Source of the DNA: UBA1822 sp963615055
GTDB taxonomy: Bacteria; Bacillota; Negativicutes; Veillonellales; Dialisteraceae
Assembly: GCA_963615055.1 (NCBI GenBank)
Contig: CAVEFO010000001.1
Span: 49,988 to 113,987 of the forward strand
Direction of reading: 5' to 3'
DNA: 64,000 nucleotides
Shown here: positions 25,658-39,056 of the stretch, piece after piece
Position numbering within the stretch: the first letter of the stretch is position 1
Layout of the letters: every line of letters begins with the position of its first letter
Translations under genes and position numbers: made by a program
The notes under the pieces: model-generated
Seen by the model: only the letters and a program-made list of their open reading frames with translations
Database searches by the model: none
Told to the model about the DNA's origin: nothing

Positions 25658-26764
25658 ATGAGTACAAATCTTCAAATCGGCATCGTAGGCCTGCCGAACG
25701 TCGGCAAATCCACGCTCTTCAATGCCATCACCAAAGCCGGCGCGGAAGCGGCGAATTTCCCCTTCTGCACCATCGAGCCCAATGTCGGCCTCGTCGAAGT
25801 GCCGGATCCGCGTCTTTATGAGCTCGCGAAACTCTTTTCGCCGAAAAAGACCACGCCTGCCTTCACCCGTTTCGTCGACATCGCCGGCCTCGTCGCAGGC
25901 GCTTCACACGGCGAAGGCCTCGGCAACCAATTTCTCTCCCACATCCGCGAGACCGACGCCATCGCCCACGTCGTGCGTTGCTTTGAAGACGGAAACATCA
26001 CCCACGTCGAAGGCAGCGTCGACCCCGTCCGCGACATGGGCATCATCAATACCGAGCTTTGCCTGGCCGATTTGGAAACGCTCGAAAAGAAGAAACAGAA
26101 GACAGGGAAACTCGCACAAGCCGGCATCAAAGACGCCAAGGCGCAAATGCCGACACTGGAAAAAATCGACGCCGCCCTCCAAGAAGGGACACCGGCCCGC
26201 GCGCTTGACCTATTCGAAGATGATTTGGAAATCGTGCGCGAACTCAATCTCCTCACCCTAAAGCCCGTCCTCTACGTGCTGAATACCGCCGAAGACGACA
26301 TCGCCGATCCCGCGGCCAATCCCTACGTGCAAAAAGCCGCGGCGGAAGCCGAAGCCGAAGGCGCAAAATGGGTACCGATTTCCGCGCAAATCGAGCAAGA
26401 AGTCTCCGAACTCTCCGCCGAAGAAGCCGCCGCGTTTTTAGCTGACCTCGGAGAGACGGAATCCGGCCTCTCGCGCCTCATCAAGAGCGCCTACTCCCTG
26501 CTCGGCCTCATCAATTTCTTCACCGTCGGCGCCGACGAATGTCGTTCTTGGACCGTGCGCCGCAATACAAAAGCGCCGCAAGCCGCCGGCAAAATCCATT
26601 CCGACATCGAGCGCGGCTTCATTCGCGCTGAAATCGTTTCCGCCGATGACCTCCTTGCCCTCGGCGGCTATGCGGGCGTCCGCGAAAAAGGCCTTCTTCG
26701 CATCGAAGGCAAAGATTATGAAATCCAAGACGGCGACGTCGCCTATTTCCGTTTCAACGTATAA
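25658..26764 (+). CDS. ychF: redox-regulated ATPase YchF (OLA1 family)
   Basis: Universal Obg-type P-loop protein that hydrolyses ATP rather than GTP and associates with ribosomes. 368 residues: G1 GLPNVGKST (about residue 10), switch region NFPFCTIEPNVG, G3 DIAGLVAGASHGEGLG, the helical coiled insertion (about 120-200), and a C-terminal TGS domain (NFFTVGADECRSWTVRRNTKAPQAAG). The ATG at 25658 follows AAAAGGA. It precedes hldE by 12 bases and may share its transcript. Confidence 0.95.
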   Translation: MSTNLQIGIVGLPNVGKSTLFNAITKAGAEAANFPFCTIEPNVGLVEVPDPRLYELAKLFSPKKTTPAFTRFVDIAGLVAGASHGEGLGNQFLSHIRETDAIAHVVRCFEDGNITHVEGSVDPVRDMGIINTELCLADLETLEKKKQKTGKLAQAGIKDAKAQMPTLEKIDAALQEGTPARALDLFEDDLEIVRELNLLTLKPVLYVLNTAEDDIADPAANPYVQKAAAEAEAEGAKWVPISAQIEQEVSELSAEEAAAFLADLGETESGLSRLIKSAYSLLGLINFFTVGADECRSWTVRRNTKAPQAAGKIHSDIERGFIRAEIVSADDLLALGGYAGVREKGLLRIEGKDYEIQDGDVAYFRFNV

Positions 26765-26776
26765 GAAGGAAATTTC

Positions 26777-28234
26777 ATGAAACCCACCGTATCGGAATTT
26801 TTGAAACAAACGCTCCCGACACTTCGGATCGCCGTCGTCGGCGATGTCATGCTCGACCGCTACCTTTTCGGCGACGTCAGCCGCATTTCCCCCGAAGCCC
26901 CCGTCCCCGTCCATCGCGTGACCGACGAGCGCTCCGTCCTGGGCGGCGCGGCCAATACGGCAGCCAATTTGGCGGCACTGTCCACCCGTGTTTCCCTTTT
27001 CGGCGCGTGCGGAAACGATGAAAACGGCGTACGTTTCCTCTCCCTTTGCGAAGAGAGCGGCATTTCGGCAGGCGGCATTTTGACGCGGGAACAAGTTTCG
27101 ACCATCACCAAAATCCGCATTCTGGGCGCGCGCCAGCAAATGCTCCGCCTCGATTTTGAAGAGAAGCAACCTCTTTCGGCGGAAGAAGAAACGGCAACGC
27201 TCGCCGCCCTGCAAAAAGCCGCAGCCGAAGGACTCTCTGCCGTCATCCTCTCCGATTACGGCAAAGGATTCCTCTCCGATACGATAATTCAATCCGTCAT
27301 CACGCTGGGAAACGCGCATCACATCCCCGTCCTCATCGACCCCAAGGGCGCCGACTGGACGAAATACACCGGCGCTTTCGCCCTGACACCGAATGCCAAA
27401 GAACTTTCCGAAGCACTCGGCGCGCCCCTTCCCAATACAGACGAAGACATCACACGCGCCGGAAAATTTTTACGTGACAAATACAAGCTGACCTATCTCT
27501 TTGTGACGCGCTCGGAAAAAGGGATCACCGCAATCGGAGAGAAAGAAATCATCCATTCTCCGGCCGCCGCACGCGATGTCTTTGACGTCTCCGGCGCCGG
27601 TGATACCGTCATGGCCGTCCTGGCCGCCTCCGCTGCCGCCGCCCTTCCGTTGCCGGACGCGCTCCGCCTCGCCAACACCGCCGGCGGTATCGCCGTTTCC
27701 CGCGTCGGCACCTATCCCGTCAAGCAAGAAGAACTTATCGACGCATGGGAAACCAAAGCGCCCGCACCGGATTTCGCCCCCGACACGTGGGAGACTGCCG
27801 CCGAAAAAATCCGCGCATGGCAAGCGCACGGAGAGACCGTCGTCTTTACAAACGGCTGCTTCGATATTCTTCACCGCGGTCACATCACCTACCTTGCCCA
27901 AGCCCGCGCGCTCGGTGACCGCCTCGTGATTGGCGTAAACAGCGACGACAGCGTCCGCCGCTTAAAAGGCCCGACCCGTCCCGTGAATAGCGAAACGGAT
28001 CGCACCCTCCTCCTAGCCGCCCTCCGCTTCGTCGATGAAGTCGTCATCTTCGGAGAAGACACCCCGGAGGCACTCCTAGCCAAACTCCGCCCGGACATCC
28101 TCGTCAAAGGCGGCGACTACAAAAAAGAAGACGTCAAAGGCGCCGAATCCGCCGGCCGCGTCGAAGTTCTTCCCTTCGTCGACGGCTGCTCCACGACGGG
28201 AATCATCGAGAAAATCGTCGGAGGAAACAGCTAA
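26777..28234 (+). CDS. hldE: bifunctional heptose-7-phosphate kinase / heptose-1-phosphate adenylyltransferase
   Basis: Two steps towards ADP-heptose for lipopolysaccharide inner core. 485 residues: N-terminal ribokinase-type kinase (about 1-320, RIAVVGDVMLDRYLFG, GGAANTAANLAAL, and the catalytic DVSGAGDTVMA), then a cytidylyltransferase-type domain (about 345-485, FTNGCFDILHRGHITYLAQA). Its presence shows that this Firmicute makes heptose-containing LPS. ATG after AAGAAGGAAA. Confidence 0.94.
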   Translation: MKPTVSEFLKQTLPTLRIAVVGDVMLDRYLFGDVSRISPEAPVPVHRVTDERSVLGGAANTAANLAALSTRVSLFGACGNDENGVRFLSLCEESGISAGGILTREQVSTITKIRILGARQQMLRLDFEEKQPLSAEEETATLAALQKAAAEGLSAVILSDYGKGFLSDTIIQSVITLGNAHHIPVLIDPKGADWTKYTGAFALTPNAKELSEALGAPLPNTDEDITRAGKFLRDKYKLTYLFVTRSEKGITAIGEKEIIHSPAAARDVFDVSGAGDTVMAVLAASAAAALPLPDALRLANTAGGIAVSRVGTYPVKQEELIDAWETKAPAPDFAPDTWETAAEKIRAWQAHGETVVFTNGCFDILHRGHITYLAQARALGDRLVIGVNSDDSVRRLKGPTRPVNSETDRTLLLAALRFVDEVVIFGEDTPEALLAKLRPDILVKGGDYKKEDVKGAESAGRVEVLPFVDGCSTTGIIEKIVGGNS

Positions 28235-28304
28235 AATCCGATTCCCGTCATCCATTGTCCGTGAACGGGGTGTGAAAAACTTTGTAAGCCGCGAAGCGCC
28301 GCCG

Positions 28305-28455
28305 CCTGAAGCTCTCTTCAGGAAGAGGGTGTCCGTAGCGCGGGTGATGGACTCTCTACGGAAAAGAAAAGCTGAGCAACAGATTTTCTTTTCCGTTATT
28401 CAAATACAGAGTCGGCCATCATCCGGCGCTTCGCGTCACCTTCTTCCTGAAGAAG
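28305..28455. repeat. long interrupted palindrome
   Basis: The arms run from about 28305 (CTCTCTTCAGGAAGAGGGTG) to about 28455 (CACCTTCTTCCTGAAGAAGG). The inner stem CGGAAAAGAAAA (28359-28370) pairs perfectly with TTTTCTTTTCCG (28384-28395) around a 13-base loop. It could fold into a hairpin of about 150 bases; miniature-transposon or REP-like. The rest of the 28235-28610 gap holds no gene. Confidence 0.7.
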
Positions 28456-28610
28456 GCTAAAGCGGAACGCGCTCCGCAAAATTTTAATAATACAGCGAAG
28501 GCAACACCTGCACGGCTCACGGCCGGTGACTCACGGCTTACTTTTCTTTCCCCTTGACGGCGCCGTCTCTCTCCGTTATGATGGGACAAGCAAAAAAGGA
28601 GGATATTTCC

Positions 28611-29168
28611 ATGAAACTTACTTTGGAACAAGCAAAAGAAATTTTGAAGAAACACACCACCGAGCCGTCGCTTTTCGTGCACGCGGCTTGCGTGTCAGCT
28701 GCCATGGGACAAATGGCGACGCTTTTCGGAGAAGACAAAGCCCATTGGGAGGCGATCGGCTATCTCCACGACGTCGACTATGAAGAGCATCCTGACGAGC
28801 ACTGCCACCACGTCCGCGAATACCTTGCCCCCGAAGGCATCGACGAAGACGACATCCGCTCCATTATTTCCCACGGCTACGGCATCTGCACCGATGAAGT
28901 CGAGCCGACAACCGCTCTCGAAAAATCTCTCTTCACCGTCGACGAGCTCACCGGCATCGTCCACGCCTATGCGCTCATGCGTCCGGAAGGCATGGACGGC
29001 ATGGAGCTCAAAAGTTTCAAAAAGAAATATAAAGACAAAAAATTCGCCGCTGGCTGCAAACGCGACATCATCGATCGCGGCTTTTCCATGCTCGGCTTGG
29101 AACCCGCTGTCGTCATGCAAGCCGTCATCGACGGTATGAGTGCTCATAAAGAGGAAATTTTTAAGTAA
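28611..29168 (+). CDS. HD-domain phosphohydrolase-like protein
   Basis: 185 residues with the HD fold: IGYLHDVDYEEHPDEHCHH supplies the metal-binding HD pair (about residues 46-60), preceded by the conserved VHAACVSAAMGQ helix and followed by SHGYG. Such small HD proteins hydrolyse phosphorylated small molecules; the substrate is unknown. The ATG at 28611 follows AAAAGGAGG. It is monocistronic, ending at a terminator shared with rpoC. Confidence 0.85.
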   Translation: MKLTLEQAKEILKKHTTEPSLFVHAACVSAAMGQMATLFGEDKAHWEAIGYLHDVDYEEHPDEHCHHVREYLAPEGIDEDDIRSIISHGYGICTDEVEPTTALEKSLFTVDELTGIVHAYALMRPEGMDGMELKSFKKKYKDKKFAAGCKRDIIDRGFSMLGLEPAVVMQAVIDGMSAHKEEIFK

Positions 29169-29373
29169 ACCGTGTAGAAATTGGTATGCTTGGCTTTAGG
29201 CGTCGGATGCAAAGCCGCCAAGAAACGGAGCTTGAACCGAAAATTTGGGCGTGATATCGCCGACGGTCGCCTTTGGGAATTGTCTTTGAATACGACACGC
29301 CTACACCGCCAATGACGGATTGTCTTCCGCAAGCACACACCAAAAACGAAATTTTCTATCATTTCCCCATCAA

Positions 29374-29408
29374 AAAAATCCGTTCCCCCAAAAAAGGAAC
29401 GGATTTTT
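29374..29408. terminator. bidirectional terminator between the HD gene and rpoC
   Basis: AAAAAATCCGTTCC and GGAACGGATTTTT pair around a short loop, with T-runs on both strands; it serves the rightward HD gene and the leftward rpoBC transcript. The 205 bases before it hold nothing recognisable. Confidence 0.85.
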
Positions 29409-29423
29409 ACTTGGAAAGATTTT

Positions 29424-33413
<3,990 letters not shown>

Positions 33414-33440
33414 TTAGGATACCGCTCCTTTCCGGGAATG

Positions 33441-36400
33441 TCAGTCTTCCGAGGCATCCGAGCTGTCTTCGTTCGGATCGTCGGTAATGGTGTAATCAAT
33501 ATCTCTGTCGTCGCTTGCTTCATACGCTTCGACGGCATCATCCGCATCGAGGACATCCGCGAGAATATCCGATGCGCCTTCGCTTTCGCGTCCTTGCACT
33601 TCGTCTCTGGAAACGGAAATGGAGTCGTCGCCTTCCATGACTTCGAGAAGTTCTTTGTCATGCGCCTGCTTTTCAGCCATGGCGCGATCCGCTTCCTTGT
33701 CGTCGCGATTGAGGCGGCGATCACTGAAAGACGTCTCAAACTCATCTTCGTCAAGTTCCTTCATGACGACTTCTTCGCCGTTTTCATTCAAGATGCGGAC
33801 ATCGAGGCCGATGGATTGCAATTCTTTCATGAGGACCTTGAAGGATTCCGGTACGCCCGGCGAGGGAATATTTTCGCCCTTGACAATCTTTTCGTACGCA
33901 CGCACGCGACCGACGACGTCATCGGACTTCACCGTCAAAATTTCCTGCAATGTATACGCGGCGCCGTAAGCTTCCAGCGCCCAGACTTCCATTTCGCCGA
34001 AACGCTGGCCGCCGAATTGGGCTTTGCCGCCCAGAGGCTGCTGCGTGACGAGAGAGTAAGGACCCGTGGAGCGAGCGTGAATTTTATCGTCGACGAGATG
34101 GTGGAGCTTGAGCATGTATTTCCAGCCGATTGTGACGGGATTATCCAATTTTTCACCCGTGCGCCCGTCGTAGAGGACGCTCTTAGCATTGGCGGGCAAA
34201 TTCGCCGCACGCAGCGTCGTCGCCAAATCTTCATCACGGCAGCCGTCAAAGACCGGCGTCGCAATGTGAATCCCGTCGCGATCCGGCTCCGGCATTCCGT
34301 ATTTGTCGAAATCGTAACCGGCTTCGCGGAGACGTCTCTCCACATCGGGATCCTTTTCGCGAATTTCTTCGCCCAACGCATGGCAAGCCCAGCCGAGGTG
34401 GATTTCCAAAATCTGGCCGATATTCATACGAGACGGCACACCCAGCGGATTCAGCACCAAATCGACGGGGCGTCCGTCCGGCGTAAACGGCATATCTTCG
34501 ATCGGCATGACACGGGAGCACACGCACTTATTTCCGTGGCGGCCGGCCATTTTATCGCCTTCGTGGATTTTCCGTTTCTGCGCGATGTAGACCCGGACAC
34601 TCCTGTTCACGCCGGGCGGAAGCTCGTCGCCCTCCTCTCGCGAAAAGATTTTCACATCCACAATCTTGCCGAATTCCCCATGCGGCACACGGAGCGACGT
34701 GTCGCGCACTTCGCGTTCCTTGTCACCGAAAATGGCACGGAGAAGGCGTTCTTCCGGCGTGAGTTCCGTTTCCCCTTTCGGCGTGACCTTCCCGACCAGG
34801 ATGTCGCCCGGGTGGACATCGGCACCGATTGAAATAATGCCGTTTTCATCGAGATATTTGATCGCGTCTTCGCCGACGGACGGCAGCTGCCGCGTGATTT
34901 CTTCATTGCCCAGCTTCGTGTCGCGCGCGTCGCACTCGTATTCTTCGATATGGATAGAGGTATACAGATCCTCTTTGCAAAGACGTTCGGAAATCAAAAC
35001 GGCGTCTTCGTGGTTGTAGCCTTCCCAGGAAACGAACGCCACGAGCACATTCTGCCCGAGCGCCAATTCCCCTCCGTCCGTCGCCATGCCGTCCGCCAGC
35101 GTCTGTCCCGCTTCGACGCGATCACCTTCGGAGACAATCGTGCGCTGATTGATGCACGTGCTCTGGTTCGAACGCATGAATTTCGTGAGCGGATATTCGT
35201 CCACTTCGCCTTTATCCGTGCGGACGGTGATGGACGTCCCATCGATTTTCTTGACGACGCCGGAGCGCTTGGCCAGAACGCACACGCCGGAGTCCTGCGC
35301 CGCGACAAATTCCATGCCCGTACCGACAAGCGGTGCCGTCGGACGAAGAAGCGGCACAGCCTGACGCTGCATGTTTGCCCCCATCAGCGCGCGGTTCGTG
35401 TCATCGTGTTCAAGGAAGGGAATGAGCGATGTCCCGATAGAAACGACCTGCTTCGGCGAGACGTCCATCAGGCTGACTTCCGTCGCATCCGCTTCCACGG
35501 GATCGGCGCCGCGACGGGCCGTGACGTTTTTATTCACAAAATGATTCTCGGCATCAAGCGGTTCGGACGCCTGTGCGATAATTTTATCTTCTTCAATATC
35601 CGCCGTGACGTATTTACATTCTTCCGTGACAACCGGATTTTCCGGATCCGTCCGATCAATCTGACGATACGGCGTCTCAATGAGCCCGTAGCGATTGATG
35701 ATGGCGAAATTGGCCAGCGAAGAAATCAGGCCGATGTTCGGACCTTCCGGCGTTTCGACGGAGCACATGCGGCCGTAATGCGAATAGTGGACATCGCGGA
35801 CTTCGAAACCGGCACGCTCACGGGAAAGACCGCCCGGCCCCAGAGCGGAGAGACGGCGCTTGTGCGTCAATTCCGCCAGCGGATTCGTCTGGTCCATGAA
35901 CTGGGAGAGCTGCGAACTTCCGAAAAATTCTTTGATCGCGGCGACGACAGGACGGATATTCACCAGCGCTTGCGGCGTCATTTTATCCTCATCCTGCGTC
36001 GTCATCCGTTCGCGCACGACACGCTCCATGCGGGACAGCCCGATACGGAATTGATTCTGCAAAAGTTCCCCCACACAGCGCACGCGACGGTTTCCCAAAT
36101 GGTCGATATCATCCGTTTCCCCGATACCCTGCATGAGATTCAAAAGATAACCGATATTGGCAATCATGTCCTCCGGCTTCAGCGTCCGGTCGGAATCCGG
36201 CAAATTCGCATCATTGCAGACGATCTTCACTTCCGTGCCTTCGCTGTTTTCCATCAGCTCTGAAACCATGCCCGGATGCGCAAAGACCCCACTCTTTTCC
36301 AATTTTGCGATTGCTTCGGCATCGACCAAAACGCCCGCTTCCAAAATGACTTCGCCCGTTTCCGTATTCACAATCGGTTCCGCCGTCACAAGATCGCGAA

Positions 36401-37250
36401 TCCGATTCTTCCAGCCGAGCTTCTTGCCCGCTTTGTAGCGGCCGACCTTCGCCAAATCATAGCGATGCGGATCATAGAAAAGATTGTGCAAGAGCGTCGT
36501 CGCCGATTCCACCGTCGGCGGTTCGCCCGGACGGAGTTTCTTGTAAATCTCGATCAGCGCTTCTTCGCGATTGTGCGTCGGATCCTTTTCGAGCGTCCGC
36601 TGAATATGCACATCCCGGCCGAACAAATCAAGGATTTCATCATTTGTTTCCCAGCCGAGCGCACGCACCAAAATCGTCGCCGGCATCTTGCGGTTCCGAT
36701 CGATACGAATAGAGACCGTCCCATTGGAATCCGTTTCCAATTCGATCCACGCGCCGCGATTCGGGATTACCTGCCCGCTGTAAATATATTTCCCGAGGCT
36801 ATCCTGCTCACGCGAAAAATACACGCCCGGCGAACGGACGAGCTGCGAGACGACGACACGTTCCGCGCCGTTGATGACGAAAGTCCCCGTCGATGTCATG
36901 ATGGGAAAATCGCCCATGAAAAGATCCGGATTTTCCTTGATTTCTCCCGTTTCATGATTGACGAGACGCGCACACACGCGAAGCGGTGCACTGTACGTCA
37001 TCGCCTTCGCGCGACATTCATCAATCGTCGCGTCCGGCGCTTCAAAACGGTAATCCAAGAAATACAGCCCCCACTTGTGGCCGCTGTCTTCGATGGGAGA
37101 AATATCATCCAATACATCCCGCAGGCCTTCCTGTTGGAACCATTCGTAGGATTTCGTCTGCAGGTCGAGCAAATGCGGCATTTTCATGACGTCAATCGCT
37201 CTTGCGTAGGTATACCGTTTACGCGTACCCACCTTTTCGGGTCTGAACAT
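33441..37250 (-). CDS. rpoB: RNA polymerase beta subunit
   Basis: 1269 residues starting MFRPEKVGTRKRYTYARAI. The rifampicin region reads SSQLSQFMDQTNPLAEL then THKRRLSALGPGGL, wild type at the usual Asp, His and Ser resistance positions. Also KMAGRHGNKCVCSRVMPIEDMP and the C-terminal GGKAQFGGQRFGEMEVWALEAYGA, followed by a long acidic tail (about 1190-1269). Unlike the common order, no rplJ-rplL genes lie upstream: a 540-base gap with repeats separates rpoB from the nitrogenase-like operon. Confidence 0.98.
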   Translation of the reverse strand: MFRPEKVGTRKRYTYARAIDVMKMPHLLDLQTKSYEWFQQEGLRDVLDDISPIEDSGHKWGLYFLDYRFEAPDATIDECRAKAMTYSAPLRVCARLVNHETGEIKENPDLFMGDFPIMTSTGTFVINGAERVVVSQLVRSPGVYFSREQDSLGKYIYSGQVIPNRGAWIELETDSNGTVSIRIDRNRKMPATILVRALGWETNDEILDLFGRDVHIQRTLEKDPTHNREEALIEIYKKLRPGEPPTVESATTLLHNLFYDPHRYDLAKVGRYKAGKKLGWKNRIRDLVTAEPIVNTETGEVILEAGVLVDAEAIAKLEKSGVFAHPGMVSELMENSEGTEVKIVCNDANLPDSDRTLKPEDMIANIGYLLNLMQGIGETDDIDHLGNRRVRCVGELLQNQFRIGLSRMERVVRERMTTQDEDKMTPQALVNIRPVVAAIKEFFGSSQLSQFMDQTNPLAELTHKRRLSALGPGGLSRERAGFEVRDVHYSHYGRMCSVETPEGPNIGLISSLANFAIINRYGLIETPYRQIDRTDPENPVVTEECKYVTADIEEDKIIAQASEPLDAENHFVNKNVTARRGADPVEADATEVSLMDVSPKQVVSIGTSLIPFLEHDDTNRALMGANMQRQAVPLLRPTAPLVGTGMEFVAAQDSGVCVLAKRSGVVKKIDGTSITVRTDKGEVDEYPLTKFMRSNQSTCINQRTIVSEGDRVEAGQTLADGMATDGGELALGQNVLVAFVSWEGYNHEDAVLISERLCKEDLYTSIHIEEYECDARDTKLGNEEITRQLPSVGEDAIKYLDENGIISIGADVHPGDILVGKVTPKGETELTPEERLLRAIFGDKEREVRDTSLRVPHGEFGKIVDVKIFSREEGDELPPGVNRSVRVYIAQKRKIHEGDKMAGRHGNKCVCSRVMPIEDMPFTPDGRPVDLVLNPLGVPSRMNIGQILEIHLGWACHALGEEIREKDPDVERRLREAGYDFDKYGMPEPDRDGIHIATPVFDGCRDEDLATTLRAANLPANAKSVLYDGRTGEKLDNPVTIGWKYMLKLHHLVDDKIHARSTGPYSLVTQQPLGGKAQFGGQRFGEMEVWALEAYGAAYTLQEILTVKSDDVVGRVRAYEKIVKGENIPSPGVPESFKVLMKELQSIGLDVRILNENGEEVVMKELDEDEFETSFSDRRLNRDDKEADRAMAEKQAHDKELLEVMEGDDSISVSRDEVQGRESEGASDILADVLDADDAVEAYEASDDRDIDYTITDDPNEDSSDASED

Positions 37251-37787
37251 CCTTTTTCCTCATCCTTTCTTTTGTCAATACGGGAAACAAGGGAAACGGC
37301 CCACCATCATCAAAACAATGCAGGCAACGCTTCCCCGCCATGCGAGCGCCAAGAAATTCCCTCTTGACATTCTCGCCGAAATCGACTTTTCGCGAAAATT
37401 TCCGCTTTTTAGCCGCAAACATCTGAATTTTATTCATCGTGAGTTAATATGATATCACAACTGAAAGAAAAAAGACAATCTTTTTCATCATTTTCGCTCC
37501 AAAATCACCATATCAAAATTTTCTTTCACCGATTATTAAAAAATTCTGGCATATAGAAATTTTCTTTACCCCTGCAGATTTTTTTTATAACATGCGAAGA
37601 TCTGCTATTTGTCACATCACGTAAAAAGTTAGCAATTAGTAGTGAGTAGTGAGCAGTTCAGGTGTCGCCTTCGGCGACGATTTTTATAAAATCTCGCGAA
37701 GCGCGCACCTGAACTGCTAATTGCTAACTGCTAATTGCTAACTGCTAATTGCTAATTGCTAACTTTCTCTATGCGCATCCATCATTT
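37251..37787. repeat. gap upstream of rpoB with palindromic heptamer repeat
   Basis: Positions 37628-37763 hold a cruciform-capable element: GCAGTTCAGGTG (37653-37664) pairs with CACCTGAACTGC (37706-37717), with TCGCCTTCGGCGA inside the loop. It is flanked by (TAGTGAG)n on the left and six heptamers CTAA(T/C)TG on the right. The rpoB promoter is presumably at 37260-37600, but no clear box was picked; that AT-rich stretch shows no gene. Confidence 0.65.
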
Positions 37788-39056
37788 TCAGCTCTCAAGA
37801 CGCATCCTCAGCTTCGCATTCCAAATCGCCTCATACAGATACGCCGCACCGCGCAGGCCGCAGAGGGGCGTGTCCGCGAAATGGACTTCATCCGCCGAGG
37901 GGAGCGCGATGTGGACAGAGGCAAATTGTTTTCCCATGCGACGAAGCTGCTGTGTCTCGTGCGACGACGACAGCACAAGGCCGCCCTGCCAATTCTCATA
38001 ATCTTTCTTCATCGCGGCGTCGTCTGGCCCGACTCTCCGAATCATATCCGCTGCCGGTGTCGTCCGCTCGCTTGCCGCTTGCAAATGCACCACCAATTTG
38101 GCCGTATCCGCCCATTCGCTGCGGACGGCTTCCGCAATCCCGATCGCTTCGGACGGCGATGCGGAGATGAAGATTTCATCAAACCATAGCGGTCCCCAGA
38201 GCGATTCCAGATTGTTCCCTTTGCGGAGTAAAAATTCTTTCACGCTTTTCGCTTTTTCCGTCACACTCTCCGGCAACGGGACGCCGAGCAACTCACAGAT
38301 TTTTGCCAGCCACGCCATCGTCCCCTCCGTCCCGTACGGAAGACCGACAGACAGAAACGGGATGCCAAAATCTTTTTCCATTTGCCTTGCAAGCGAGAGC
38401 CCCAATTCATCTCGCACGACGACATTCAAAGCGGCGCGCGGCGCGTCCATGATGTCTTCCCACGAGCTCCCCGCCCCCGGCATCGAGAGAACGGTGATCC
38501 CAGCCTCCGCCAAAAGTGAGGAAATCTCCGCCGCGTCTTCGCGCCCTTTCATATGTACCGTCGAAAGTCCCAGCACATTGACGCTCATTTCTTTTGTCGC
38601 GCCCGGTTTCATTTCTTTTTCGATGCGAAGCGATGCCGCCGCAAAGCCCGCCTCGAAACTCCCCAGAAGCCCGCCGCCGTCCATCGCGTACACCGGCCAC
38701 GGTAAATCGGCGCGATCCGCGATCCCCTGCATATCGTCGCCCACAAGGCTCACGCTGCAATTCGTTTCCGCAAAGACCCGCGCCGGTTTCGCATTTTGAC
38801 GGATGAAATCGAAACCGGCCAAGAGATCGTCTTCCGTCCCGTAGACCAGCGCCTGCGGACTCGGCTGCGTGCAATGGAAACGATGCGCCGCCATCGGATT
38901 TTCGTTGTCCACATATTTCATCGCGTAGAAATAGCACCACAGCGGCCCATTGATGAGAGTGAAACTCTCCGGAATCGAATCGAAAAACGCCGCCGCACCC
39001 GTCAGCGCGCACGTGCCCCCGTGCCGACACGCCGCCTCCCATTCACACCGTGACAT
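37788..39056 (-). CDS. nitrogenase-like component 1, K-like (beta) subunit
   Basis: 422 residues of the nitrogenase component 1 / dark-operative reductase superfamily. Three Cys match P-cluster ligand positions: Cys16 (GTCALTG), Cys41 (NGPLWCYF) and Cys100 (ETNCSVSLVGDDMQ, equivalent to the ECPxGLIGDD block). There is no Cys at the position that ligates FeMo-cofactor in NifD, so no nitrogenase cofactor is expected. The ATG at 39056 overlaps the D-like gene by 14 bases. It ends the three-gene operon. Substrate unknown. Confidence 0.75.
   Translation of the reverse strand: MSRCEWEAACRHGGTCALTGAAAFFDSIPESFTLINGPLWCYFYAMKYVDNENPMAAHRFHCTQPSPQALVYGTEDDLLAGFDFIRQNAKPARVFAETNCSVSLVGDDMQGIADRADLPWPVYAMDGGGLLGSFEAGFAAASLRIEKEMKPGATKEMSVNVLGLSTVHMKGREDAAEISSLLAEAGITVLSMPGAGSSWEDIMDAPRAALNVVVRDELGLSLARQMEKDFGIPFLSVGLPYGTEGTMAWLAKICELLGVPLPESVTEKAKSVKEFLLRKGNNLESLWGPLWFDEIFISASPSEAIGIAEAVRSEWADTAKLVVHLQAASERTTPAADMIRRVGPDDAAMKKDYENWQGGLVLSSSHETQQLRRMGKQFASVHIALPSADEVHFADTPLCGLRGAAYLYEAIWNAKLRMRLES

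Noticed and set aside
37219..37437. 72-codon frame upstream of and overlapping rpoB
   Set aside because: Overlaps the rpoB start, no ribosome site, Lys/Arg-rich non-protein-like composition.
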